From the NCBI RefSeq assembly GCF_003268815.1, contig NZ_QLSV01000012.1, positions 57,947-121,946 on the forward strand: a stretch of DNA of 64,000 nucleotides, given 5' to 3'. The position numbers were made by a program, and so were the translations under genes. Positions 7,881 to 16,464 of the stretch are shown one piece after another. This DNA is from Flavobacterium lacus. GTDB taxonomy: Bacteria; Bacteroidota; Bacteroidia; Flavobacteriales; Flavobacteriaceae. Below the pieces are notes generated by a model that searched no databases, was not told where the DNA came from, and saw only the letters and a list, made by a program, of their open reading frames with translations. The first letter of the stretch is position 1, and the number at the start of each line of letters is the position of its first letter.

Positions 7881-8050
7881 AGCACTTCCCCGCGTTAAGG
7901 ATTGAAGTGCAAAGCCCACAGCAAAAAAATGCCATTTTCTTAAGCCAAAAAAGCGACCAACGGAAGCTCTTTTTAGGTTAAAGAAAATGGCATTTTTTGC
8001 GAGGACTTGTAACGAAAAGCCTGACCCGTAGCTTGCGGAGGGGAACGCCC
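7881..8050 (-). repeat. Structured dispersed repeat, copy 1 (long type)
   Basis: This is a 170-bp element. Its stem arms at 7921-7946 and 7976-8000 are near-perfect complements (GCAAAAAAATGCCATTTTC against GAAAATGGCATTTTTTGC). The conserved loop CGACCAACGGAAGCTC lies between them. The outer block is AGGACTTGTAACGAAAAGCC, then AGCTTGCGGAGGGGAACGCCC. It lies between the convergent M3 peptidase gene and the large secreted-protein gene. Orientation is defined so that copy 5 is plus. Confidence 0.85.
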
Positions 8051-8082
8051 AAATTAAAATTAGTTTCGGTTTATTGTATAAA

Positions 8083-8106
8083 AAAAGCCACCTCGCGGTG
8101 GCTTTT
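8083..8106. terminator. Bidirectional intrinsic terminator
   Basis: A perfect 10-bp stem AAAAGCCACC / GGTGGCTTTT has a TCGC loop and T-runs readable from both strands. It ends the minus-strand secreted-protein gene, whose stop is 20 bp away. Confidence 0.85.
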
Positions 8107-8126
8107 GTGTGCTTTGTAATATGGAA

Positions 8127-11100
8127 TTAGTTTTTCACAATTTTGATTGTTTTTACAGCTCCTTCAACGGTTACTTTTACAAAGTAATTTCCGGCTGGAA
8201 GTGATGTCATATCAATTTCAGTTGTGTTTGCATTCACATCTTTTGTCATAAGCGTTTGACCTAACATATTGATTACGGCAATAGTTGTGATGTCGTTACT
8301 GTATGAAACCGTTAGGTAATCGTTTGTTGGGTTTGGATATGCTTTTAACGAAACTAGGTTGAAATCGCCTGTGCTTAGCGTTACTTCTACTGTAATTGCA
8401 AGAGCTTCGCTCGTACATTCGCCCACGGTTTGCGTTACAAAATACGTTGTATTGTCTTCTGCAACTGTGGTTGATGGGATTTGTTCTTGTAGATTATCGT
8501 CTGAATACCAAGTTAAGTTTTCACCGTTAACTACAAGATCAGCAAGGGTTTGACCTTCTGAAAGTGTTTGAAATGCGTTTCCGGTTGGAGCGGTTACTGT
8601 GTTAACTGTAACTTCCACGGTTTCTTCTGTGAAACAGCCAGTTGTTGTATTGGTTGCTCTAACGGTATAAGTTGTTGTTTGAGTTGGTGTAACATCGATT
8701 GAACTTGTTGTTAAGTTACCCGGTGTCCATAACCATTCTATGGCAGAAGCATCTCCTGTAACATCAAAAATAACGTTTAATCTTTGTAAAGAAGTTGCAG
8801 GTGTTACCGATGCAGCAGCTACTAAATCTTGCAATGTTGTTACTGAAGAATCTGTAGATGTTATTGCCGAAATTGTCATTGGCTGTGCTGTAGCGGTGTA
8901 ATAGGTAATTGAATTATTTGCTAAATCAGCTCCATCTTGTCTAACATCGATAATAATATTTGAAACTCCGTCCCAAACATAAGGTGTGTCAAACGTAATG
9001 GTGTTTAAGCCAATTGCATGTTCATACGTTGCAGGACCATAAACAGTTGTAAAACCAGATGTTGCAAAAGATGATACAGTTGTTTCTGTTGTGTTTCCAA
9101 TTCTTATTGAGAAATTAGTAACATTTGTTCCCGAACCAATCGTAGTAATTTCATAGGTTACAGCATTTATTGTTCCGGCTGTAAACCCAGCTGCTTGAAG
9201 CTCTGCAGCAGTATAAATGGTTTGATTCCAATATTGATCCCAACGATTACAAAATGCAGTTGGTTGAGATGTTGCAGAAGTTAACGTTGCGTCAGTTCCC
9301 AAAACAACCGTTTCTACTAGAGTTGCGGTTAGCGTTGAAGATGTTCCTGCACAAATACTTCCAACTTCAGAAACAGCAATAACCGGTTCCGGATTAACAG
9401 TAACTGTTAATTCTGTACTTGTTTCACACAATGCTCCTGCAGATTGAGAAGCAGTTAACGTATAAATTGTTGTTTCAGAGGGATTAAATACCCATCCGTT
9501 TGTTGCGTCTCCTGTTACATTTGTTGATGGAGACCAAACATATGTGTCATATTCTTCCTCTCCAGTTTCGATGAGTAAAGTTTCCGAAGACTCTCCTGGA
9601 CAAATTGTTAAATTATCTAAACTTAAAGAAAAATCAGGAGCAGATGAAACTGTTGCGATGACTTCTGTTCTTTCAGAAGCACAACCTGTAGCATATTTTA
9701 CATCATAAAAGTAGTAATACGTTCCTGTAGTGGTTCCGCCCCATTCTGAAGAGGTAATACTAACAATCCCATCAGTTCCTAAATAAGGGAATGTTAAGGT
9801 TGATGAATCTCTGATTAAGTTTACACCTGAGAATGCTTTAACTAAAATTCTATACCCTGTTCCAGCAGGTACTGTAAAGTTAAGTGGAACTGTAGTCGGA
9901 GTTGTTGTACCTCCGGCTGCAATAGCCACATTTCCTGTTGAATATAATTCTACTAAATTTGCATCGGTTACTTTAATGTTCAATGTACCTGCGGTAGTTG
10001 AATAAACTGAAACTGACTGTAAGTCAACTGAATCTGTTGCATTAAAAACAATTCCCCAATTAGAAATAGAAGATCCTGTAGCTGTTGCCGGTGGAGCCAA
10101 TTTTCCTACTGATTGAGTTGAACCTGTTGCACTTTCTGCCCAAAAAGAAGTAGTTTCAGCAATAACCGGTGTTGTAAATGTTCCGCCGGTTGCTAATAAT
10201 ACGCCTCCCGTTTCTGCATTATACCATCTAATTGTGCCTTCATTTGCAGTTGCAGACAAATCTACTGTTCCTTGACCACAAACTGATCCGGGAGTAGTTT
10301 CGGTGATTACCGGTGGTTCACATTCTGTTTTAAAACTAACAGAATCGGATGTCCAATCGCTAAAAGTATCGGAACCACAGTTTGATCTAACCCAAACATA
10401 ATAAGTTGTACTAGGAAGTAACGCATCAATTTGTGCCGTTAAAATTCCTGCACCAACTTCTCCGGAAGGGATTGTTCCTGCTAAAGGAGCTGTGTTTTCC
10501 GTTGAGTAATAGTAGTGATAACCTTCACTTGGTTCTGTGCTAGAAGTTGCCCAATTTATAGTTGCAGTAAATGGCGAATTTGCCGCTGCTGTAACATTCG
10601 ACGGTGGTAAACAATTTGGTGTTTCAATTACGGTTAGTTTATAATCTTCTGCTTCGGTTCTTGTATTTGTACTTGCACACGCATCTGGAGCAACTGCATT
10701 AAAGTCAATTCTAACTCTCATTCTGTAATCCCCTAATTGCGTTCCTGCAGGAATTTCAAAACTTCCTGATTGGTTTCCACCAAAAGCTGTTGTTACAAAA
10801 ACGCGTTCTGTAGCATTATCAAAAACTAAATCATTATTCCAATCTACCCAAATACTGGTTCCAACTGTTCCACCAACAATTGCTGTAGAAAAGTTAACTA
10901 TTCCGGTTTCATATTGACTAACAGTTGCTGTGTCATAATTATCTTGATAACCTCCGGTTGTGTACCCGGAAGTGAGATTAGAGATATTTGCCGAGCCTCC
11001 TGTTGTTGAAAAATTATCAATATATGATGCGGATGAAGTTGATGAAGGAACACAATATCCCGTAAAGAAAGACACTGAAATCCAACTACTGAATGCGCCA

Positions 11101-12065
11101 CCACAATTTGATCTTAAATAAAAAGTATAGTTTGTGCTTGCTGTTAATGATTGAAAATCCGTAAAAAGAGTTCCATCAGCTAAGCTTCCAGTTGATACAA
11201 GTCCGGTTGCACCACTTTCTGGCACTCCACTTGTTCTCAATTCATATTCAAATCCAATTGATCCTGAAACTGATTCATTCCACTCTAAATTTACTGAATT
11301 AAATGTTAAAGAATTCGTTGAAAGATTCAAAGGCACTGTGCAAGTTGGCACTACCGCAGAAAGTGAGATATTATCTACTGCCGCCGGTGGATTTGTACCT
11401 CCTGAACTATCGTTTTTCCATACAAAAACTAAACGTTTAGTTGAACCGGCAACAAAAGCAATTTGTGCAGCACTAAAAGTATAATTCACATTTGTAGTTT
11501 CGGTTGGCACAGTTGTACCATTGCGTTGTAATAAAAAATAACCCGTTGTTCCATTTGTATAACCTGGCCATCCTGTAGTGGTTGTATTGGTGCTTGTAGG
11601 CCCTACATTTGAAGGAACAATAGACGTATCCATTACATATACTAGTAAATTATCCCAATTACCATCATTTCCATTAGCTCTCCAATCAAATTTTAAAGAC
11701 ACTGACTCAGACCCTGCCGGAAAAGCAACGTCTCTGTAGAATGACGCACGACTGATCGCGTTATTCGTGTAAGCCCATGATGTTCCTGTGTCATTTGAAA
11801 CATAAGCTCCTGCAGAACCAGTAAACCATCCCGGAGCTGATCCAACAGTCCATGTGTTTGTAACGCCTCCAACAGGAGTCCATCCATTTGCTTCAAAAGT
11901 GGAGCCGTTCTCAAATCCTCCTTCTGCAGAAGGATTAATCAAAATAGTTTGTGCGTTTACATTTTGACCTAACAAAAAAGCAAATAGGCACAAAGCGTAA
12001 AAAATGTTGCTTTTCGATGCTGATTTAACAGACCTAAAACAACTTAAAATTGTAATAATTTTCAT
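8127..12065 (-). CDS. Large multidomain secreted protein with T9SS type A sorting domain
   Basis: This is a 1312-residue surface or secreted protein. A signal peptide is likely cleaved after residue 38 (LLGQNVNA|Q). It is followed by a jelly-roll-like region (about 40-233), a fibronectin III domain (about 238-335), a GEVED-type domain with TEAEDYKLTV, a second FN3 (about 485-580), Ig-like segments with PGSVCGQGTVDLSATA, and more Ser/Thr-rich Ig-like repeats. The C-terminal about 75 residues (LKAYPNPTNDYLTVSY to the end KTIKIVKN) are a T9SS type A sorting domain. PorU and PorV, encoded near 55-60 kb, would export and attach it. No catalytic domain is recognisable; an adhesin-like role is an inference. 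Confidence 0.88.
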   Translation of the reverse strand: MKIITILSCFRSVKSASKSNIFYALCLFAFLLGQNVNAQTILINPSAEGGFENGSTFEANGWTPVGGVTNTWTVGSAPGWFTGSAGAYVSNDTGTSWAYTNNAISRASFYRDVAFPAGSESVSLKFDWRANGNDGNWDNLLVYVMDTSIVPSNVGPTSTNTTTTGWPGYTNGTTGYFLLQRNGTTVPTETTNVNYTFSAAQIAFVAGSTKRLVFVWKNDSSGGTNPPAAVDNISLSAVVPTCTVPLNLSTNSLTFNSVNLEWNESVSGSIGFEYELRTSGVPESGATGLVSTGSLADGTLFTDFQSLTASTNYTFYLRSNCGGAFSSWISVSFFTGYCVPSSTSSASYIDNFSTTGGSANISNLTSGYTTGGYQDNYDTATVSQYETGIVNFSTAIVGGTVGTSIWVDWNNDLVFDNATERVFVTTAFGGNQSGSFEIPAGTQLGDYRMRVRIDFNAVAPDACASTNTRTEAEDYKLTVIETPNCLPPSNVTAAANSPFTATINWATSSTEPSEGYHYYYSTENTAPLAGTIPSGEVGAGILTAQIDALLPSTTYYVWVRSNCGSDTFSDWTSDSVSFKTECEPPVITETTPGSVCGQGTVDLSATANEGTIRWYNAETGGVLLATGGTFTTPVIAETTSFWAESATGSTQSVGKLAPPATATGSSISNWGIVFNATDSVDLQSVSVYSTTAGTLNIKVTDANLVELYSTGNVAIAAGGTTTPTTVPLNFTVPAGTGYRILVKAFSGVNLIRDSSTLTFPYLGTDGIVSITSSEWGGTTTGTYYYFYDVKYATGCASERTEVIATVSSAPDFSLSLDNLTICPGESSETLLIETGEEEYDTYVWSPSTNVTGDATNGWVFNPSETTIYTLTASQSAGALCETSTELTVTVNPEPVIAVSEVGSICAGTSSTLTATLVETVVLGTDATLTSATSQPTAFCNRWDQYWNQTIYTAAELQAAGFTAGTINAVTYEITTIGSGTNVTNFSIRIGNTTETTVSSFATSGFTTVYGPATYEHAIGLNTITFDTPYVWDGVSNIIIDVRQDGADLANNSITYYTATAQPMTISAITSTDSSVTTLQDLVAAASVTPATSLQRLNVIFDVTGDASAIEWLWTPGNLTTSSIDVTPTQTTTYTVRATNTTTGCFTEETVEVTVNTVTAPTGNAFQTLSEGQTLADLVVNGENLTWYSDDNLQEQIPSTTVAEDNTTYFVTQTVGECTSEALAITVEVTLSTGDFNLVSLKAYPNPTNDYLTVSYSNDITTIAVINMLGQTLMTKDVNANTTEIDMTSLPAGNYFVKVTVEGAVKTIKIVKN

Positions 12066-12246
12066 TAATAAATAATTTGGTTAATAAGGATAAAAATATA
12101 TGTTTTAAAAATAAATCATAGTGTATAAACAATCTTTAACCTTTATTGCTTACTATATTTCTCACAAAAGTTAAATTATTTCTATTATTATTTCTTTAAA
12201 GATTAATTATCTGACTATTTTATAATTCTTTAGAATTTAAAAAAAT

Positions 12247-12272
12247 AAACTTTCATTTTTTTTTGAAAGTTT
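12247..12272. promoter_or_regulatory. Candidate operator 1 of the GbsR/MarR-type regulator
   Basis: The palindrome AAACTTTCA-N8-TGAAAGTTT, with a spacer of eight T, overlaps the -33 element of the regulator gene. The same palindrome recurs at 12817-12840. This position suggests autorepression. Confidence 0.6.
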
Positions 12273-12293
12273 AAAAACTTTTACTTAACTTTG
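12262..12293 (+). promoter_or_regulatory. Promoter of the GbsR/MarR-type gene
   Basis: TTTG (12262-12265), 20 bp, TAACTTTG (12286-12293) is a full match to the Bacteroidota promoter consensus. The -7 box ends 4 nt before the ATG, so the mRNA is probably leaderless. Confidence 0.7.
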
Positions 12294-12297
12294 TTTC

Positions 12298-12801
12298 ATG
12301 GAATTCAAAGAAGCAAAAAATAAATTCGTTCAAACCTGGGGAGCTTTAGGTTCGCAATGGGGAATTAACAAGACGATGGCTCAGATTCATGCGTTGTTGA
12401 TGGTTTCGCACGAACCGATTTCGATGGAAGACATTATGGATGAATTGCAAATTTCACGTGGCAATGCTTCGATGAATTTGAGAGCTTTGATGGACTGGGG
12501 AATTGTGTATAAAGAATACAAAGCCGGCGAACGCAAAGAGTTTTTTACTGCCGAAAAAGATTTAGACGAATTGGCCGTAAAAATTTCGAGAGAACGCAGT
12601 AAACGTGAAATTAAACCGGCGTTAAAGATTTTGAAAGAAGTTTCGGCAATAGAATCAGACGGAACAGCCGCTGAAAAACATTTTGTAGATCAGACAACTA
12701 AATTGTATGACTTTGTGTTGAAAGCCGATAATGTTTTGGATAAAATCACGGAGTTCAAAGACAATTGGCTAGCAAAATTGGTTGTGAAGATGATAAAGTA
12801 A
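12298..12801 (+). CDS. GbsR/MarR-family transcriptional regulator
   Basis: This 167-residue winged-helix regulator has its core at residues 22-80 (TMAQIHALLMVSHEPISMED, then ISRGNASMNLRALMDWG and YKAGERKEFF), which fits the GbsR-like branch of the MarR superfamily. The C-terminal helices would form the dimer interface. The promoter carries a palindrome over the -33 site, and an identical-core palindrome precedes the next gene. It therefore probably regulates itself and the two small membrane-protein genes downstream. The effector is unknown; GbsR of Bacillus senses choline, but nothing here indicates choline metabolism. Confidence 0.88.
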   Translation: MEFKEAKNKFVQTWGALGSQWGINKTMAQIHALLMVSHEPISMEDIMDELQISRGNASMNLRALMDWGIVYKEYKAGERKEFFTAEKDLDELAVKISRERSKREIKPALKILKEVSAIESDGTAAEKHFVDQTTKLYDFVLKADNVLDKITEFKDNWLAKLVVKMIK

Positions 12802-12816
12802 ATTTTTTTAATAATG

Positions 12817-12840
12817 ACTTTCATTTTTTTCTGAAAGTTT
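12817..12840. promoter_or_regulatory. Candidate operator 2 of the GbsR/MarR-type regulator
   Basis: ACTTTCA-N8-TGAAAGTTT repeats the palindrome found upstream of the regulator, with the same arm sequence, spacer length and T-rich spacer. It lies between the regulator stop and the next ATG (12856). Confidence 0.6.
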
Positions 12841-12855
12841 AAAATAATAAATAAG

Positions 12856-13194
12856 ATGAAAATAATAAAAAACATAAACACCCTAGCAATCTTACTACCA
12901 TTAATTATTCTGGCGTCCTATCCAATAGTTAAAGAAGATGCAATTTATTTGAGCTTGTATTCTACAATGTTTACAGGGTTTCTACAAGTTGCATTAGGAA
13001 TAATTCTTTTGATAGAAAATCCAAGAAATTGGTATTTCATTAATTATATTTTGATTGTCATATTGTTTTTTGGCCTTTGGTATTTCAATATGAATTTATA
13101 TCACTCCGATATTATGACATATATTCTCTTCCCAATTCCATTATTATTAACAATTTATCTATCTGTACTAATTTACAAAAGAAAAGAAATATGA
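12856..13194 (+). CDS. Small membrane protein of unknown function
   Basis: This 112-residue protein is almost wholly hydrophobic, with about four membrane helices (about residues 9-24, 33-52, 60-78 and 86-105) and a basic C-terminal end (IYKRKEI). I recognise no family. Its stop overlaps the next start (ATGA), so the two are translationally coupled. The candidate operator 15 bp upstream of the ATG places it under the adjacent GbsR/MarR-type regulator. Confidence 0.7.
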   Translation: MKIIKNINTLAILLPLIILASYPIVKEDAIYLSLYSTMFTGFLQVALGIILLIENPRNWYFINYILIVILFFGLWYFNMNLYHSDIMTYILFPIPLLLTIYLSVLIYKRKEI

Positions 13195-13628
13195 ACCTCA
13201 ACATCCCAAACTGGCTAATTATCTTAAGTGGTATCGGCCAAATCTTCACCGCTTTGATTTATCCGTACATCCGCCATCAGGTATTTGATTGGTATAATGA
13301 TGTGAAACAACTCAAACCGTTGAATCAGGAAATTGCCAAAACATACGGAAGATACATTCAAGGCTTAAACTTTTCATTTGGATTGATTGCTATTGTATTT
13401 ACAAACGAATTAAAAGAACAATCCGCGTTGTCAGTTGCTTTAACCGGATTAATTGCCGCGTATTGGGTGGGGAAAGTAGCAACTCAAATTGCCTATTATC
13501 CAATGTATGACATTCCGAAAAGAAAATTATTCAAATTCGGAAGCTATGGAATGAATACTTTATTTGTGCTTTTTGCGGTTGTTAATTCGGGTTTGTTTTT
13601 TACTAATTTTTTTGGTCATTACAATTGA
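13191..13628 (+). CDS. Membrane protein of unknown function
   Basis: This 145-residue protein has about four hydrophobic segments (LIILSGIGQIFTALIYPYI; FSFGLIAIVF; LTGLIAAYWVGKVATQIAYY; TLFVLFAVVNSGLFFTNFF). The open frame begins at 13077, but the ATG at 13191 is preferred because it gives the ATGA overlap with the preceding gene and starts just before the first helix. It is the last gene of the regulator cluster. I do not recognise the family; a role in membrane stress or solute handling is only a guess from the regulator type. Confidence 0.7.
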   Translation: MNLNIPNWLIILSGIGQIFTALIYPYIRHQVFDWYNDVKQLKPLNQEIAKTYGRYIQGLNFSFGLIAIVFTNELKEQSALSVALTGLIAAYWVGKVATQIAYYPMYDIPKRKLFKFGSYGMNTLFVLFAVVNSGLFFTNFFGHYN

Positions 13629-13926
13629 CAGGTTTCAATAACTTGTCAGCTGAAAAGCATAACAACGTACTCAATTATCCTCCTTTAATAAGGATCAAAT
13701 AATCACATAGCACCAACTCTAAAAAAATCGACGTAATTTACTACATATTATAAAAATAAACCCCTCTATTCATTTTAAACAAGTATTACTAAAATAAACA
13801 ATAAAAAAAATTTATTAAGCATGATAAGCGATTAGATTTGAAAAAATGTAGATAAATAATTCTATATCAATCTTCAAACCAATTATTTTATTTAGAATAA
13901 TTGTCCCAAATCCTTAAAATTACTTC

Positions 13927-16359
13927 ATGAGAAAAATTACTTTATGCTATAAAGGAACGTTTTGTATTTCCTTTTTTCTTTATTTTTGTTTTATTTTCAA
14001 CGCATCTGCTCAATGTTCTGTAAATTTTGGAGCATCCTCACAATTTGCACTTTTTACAGTTTCTGGAGCCGTTGGAAATACAGGAATATCGTCTGTGACG
14101 GGAGATATTGGCACACATGCAGGAGCGATAACAGGCTTTGAGACCCCTACTCAAATTTATGGAACAATTCATAATCCAGGCGACCTAACATATCAAGCTT
14201 CGGCAGATTTACTTACTGCCTTCAACGAGTTACTCAACACTTCAAGTACTAATGGTTCGCACACTCCTGCGTTTGGGAATGGTGAAACACTTTTTGCGGG
14301 AGTCTATTCAATTGGCGGAGCCGGATCTGTTGCAGGCACACTTACATTAGATGGTGAAGGAAATCCTGATGCTCGCTTTATTTTTAAATTTGGTGGAGCC
14401 TTTACTGCCGGAGCAGGTTCAACAATTATTTTAACTAACCAAGCGAAAGCATCCAATATCTATTGGATAGCAGAAGGAGCAGTTTCCATGGCGGCCTCGA
14501 CAACAATTTCGGGCACTTTCATTGCAAATGGAGGAGCAATCTCTATGGGAGCAGGAAGTCAATTAAACGGTAGATTGTATTCAACCACGGGTGCTGTTTC
14601 AATTTATTCTACTACGATTGACACAGATGGATTTGGGATTGCGGTGGGTGGCATCACATCCGCAAATCAAACAATTTGCTTAGGCATACTACCTACAGAT
14701 TTAGAATTGACTGGAAATTCAGGAAACGTGCAGAAATGGCAAAAATCGTTAGATTCAAATTTTACTTTCCCGGTTGACATTAACTGTACAACAACAACTT
14801 TACCAGGATTAACAATTGGAAGCATAAACGAAACTAACTACTACAGAGCGGTTGTTCAATCGTTAGAGTGTGAAGAAAATTATGCATTTTCTTCATACAC
14901 TACAATCACAATTCAATCAACAACTTGGGCAAATAACCAATGGAGTAACGGAGTGCCCGATGAAAACAGCAGTGTTATTATTTCAGATGATTTTACTTCG
15001 ACCGGAAACATTAGCTACTGCTCTCTTTGGGTATTAGCAAATGCAGATATTATTATTTCATCAGGTGACACTCTCACATTAAATGGAATATTAATTGTTG
15101 AAAACGAAGGAAGCTTAACACTTGAGAATGAAGCAAACTTGATACAACTTTCCGATGTTGAAAATATTGGATCCATTTTTGTAAAAAAACGAACAAGTCC
15201 ATTAATGCGGTTAGATTACGTAATGTGGTCCTCACCCGTTTCAGACCAATTATTACAAAACTTTTCACCTTTTACCTTGCCAAATCGGTTTTACAACTAT
15301 AATCCAACAACAAATATTTATACCACTGTTTTGGATTTAGAAACCATAACTTTTGAATCCGCTAAAGGCTACTTAATTCGAATGCCCGACGATCATTCAC
15401 AAACTCCCCTTCTTTATGAAGGAATTTTTGAAGGTAAACCGAACAATGGAAATATAACTATTCCGGTCACCGAAAATACGTACAATGCCATTGGAAATCC
15501 ATATCCGTCAAGTATTGATGCAAATCAGTTTATTTTGGAAAATAATCTTCAAGAACCTATCTATTTTTGGAGAAAAACGAACAATAGTAATCATGATTCG
15601 TATGCAACCTACACAACAGCCGGTGGAGCTGGTGGAGTTGCAAATAATGATGGAGGAGCCCCACTATTTATAACTCCAAACGAAAATATTGCTTCCGGTC
15701 AAGGTTTTATCGTAAAAGCTAATTCTTCAAATCTGATTTTCACGAATGCAATGCGAACTGCCACAAATGAAACCATCTTTTTGAGAGCTAATTCAGAGAT
15801 CAATCGAATTTGGTTAAACTTGAATAACGCTAATGAATATATTTGCCAAACTATGATTGCATATATGCCAAATGCTACATCGGGAATTGACATTTCAATT
15901 GATGGGAAATACATTCATGAAAGAGAAACTGCTTTGACTTCATTAATTGGAGAGAAAGAGTTTTCAATTCAAGGAAGAGGACTCCCATTTGATAGTAATG
16001 ATGTGGTCTTTTTAGGCTTTAAAACACAATTTGCAGGGAACCACACAATTAGTTTAAATCAATATGATGGCTTATTTAATTCTAATCAAACTGTTTTTTT
16101 GAAAGATAATTACAACACTACTTTACACGATTTAAAATTAGGCGATTATACTTTTTCAAGTGAAATAGGCACTTTCAACAGTCGTTTTGAAATCGTTTAT
16201 CAAGATGTATTAGGAATAAATCAATCTGAATATAATGATAGTATTATCGTTTACAACACAAAAAATGATTTGTTTATTAATTCAAAAAATTCTTTTATCA
16301 CAAAAGTTGATGTGTATGATGTGTATGGTCGCTTAATACTCTCTAAAAAAATGGTTTAA
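13927..16359 (+). CDS. Secreted ice-binding-type (DUF3494) protein, sorting domain frameshifted
   Basis: The 810-residue reading frame has a signal peptide to about residue 28 (FIFNASA|Q). Residues about 30-235 form a DUF3494 ice-binding-protein beta-solenoid (SSVTGDIGTHAGAITGF, SNIYWIAEGAVSMAAS, TTIDTDG). The long remaining part resembles beta-rich regions of flavobacterial T9SS cargo. It ends abruptly inside the sorting domain (DVYGRLILSKKMV, stop). The rest of a type C sorting domain, ending VISKKVIH, lies downstream in another frame (16356-16460). One added A in the run of seven A at 16345-16351 would join the two. The gene is thus frameshifted, phase-variable, recoded, or affected by a homopolymer sequencing error. 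DUF3494 proteins bind ice or modify its growth; that function here is by family. Confidence 0.85.
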   Translation: MRKITLCYKGTFCISFFLYFCFIFNASAQCSVNFGASSQFALFTVSGAVGNTGISSVTGDIGTHAGAITGFETPTQIYGTIHNPGDLTYQASADLLTAFNELLNTSSTNGSHTPAFGNGETLFAGVYSIGGAGSVAGTLTLDGEGNPDARFIFKFGGAFTAGAGSTIILTNQAKASNIYWIAEGAVSMAASTTISGTFIANGGAISMGAGSQLNGRLYSTTGAVSIYSTTIDTDGFGIAVGGITSANQTICLGILPTDLELTGNSGNVQKWQKSLDSNFTFPVDINCTTTTLPGLTIGSINETNYYRAVVQSLECEENYAFSSYTTITIQSTTWANNQWSNGVPDENSSVIISDDFTSTGNISYCSLWVLANADIIISSGDTLTLNGILIVENEGSLTLENEANLIQLSDVENIGSIFVKKRTSPLMRLDYVMWSSPVSDQLLQNFSPFTLPNRFYNYNPTTNIYTTVLDLETITFESAKGYLIRMPDDHSQTPLLYEGIFEGKPNNGNITIPVTENTYNAIGNPYPSSIDANQFILENNLQEPIYFWRKTNNSNHDSYATYTTAGGAGGVANNDGGAPLFITPNENIASGQGFIVKANSSNLIFTNAMRTATNETIFLRANSEINRIWLNLNNANEYICQTMIAYMPNATSGIDISIDGKYIHERETALTSLIGEKEFSIQGRGLPFDSNDVVFLGFKTQFAGNHTISLNQYDGLFNSNQTVFLKDNYNTTLHDLKLGDYTFSSEIGTFNSRFEIVYQDVLGINQSEYNDSIIVYNTKNDLFINSKNSFITKVDVYDVYGRLILSKKMV

Positions 16360-16460
16360 CAAACGAAATGGTTATAAAAATTGACAAATTAAATCAATTG
16401 ATAATCTTAAAAATTAAATTAGATAATAATACTGTTATTTCAAAGAAAGTAATTCATTAA
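16345..16460 (+). pseudogene. Out-of-frame end of the T9SS type C sorting domain
   Basis: After the A7 run, the frame starting at 16356 reads LTNEMVIKIDKLNQ and continues to NNTVISKKVIH with a stop at 16458-16460. This matches the usual last part of flavobacterial T9SS type C sorting domains (hydrophobic LxxxI, K-rich, ending SKKVI). It ends only 4 bp before the convergent gene at 16465, the normal spacing for an intact gene end. Confidence 0.75.
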
Positions 16461-16464
16461 AAGA

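Noticed and set aside
8127..12065. CRISPR-like or tandem repeats inside the large secreted-protein gene
   Set aside because: The repetitive look is due to Thr/Ser-rich codons and related Ig/FN3 domains; there are no regularly spaced identical repeats.
13629..13926. Possible gene or RNA in the 298-bp gap before the ice-binding-type gene
   Set aside because: The gap is A/T-rich with no long frame, no clear hairpin and no good promoter match; I can support no feature in it.
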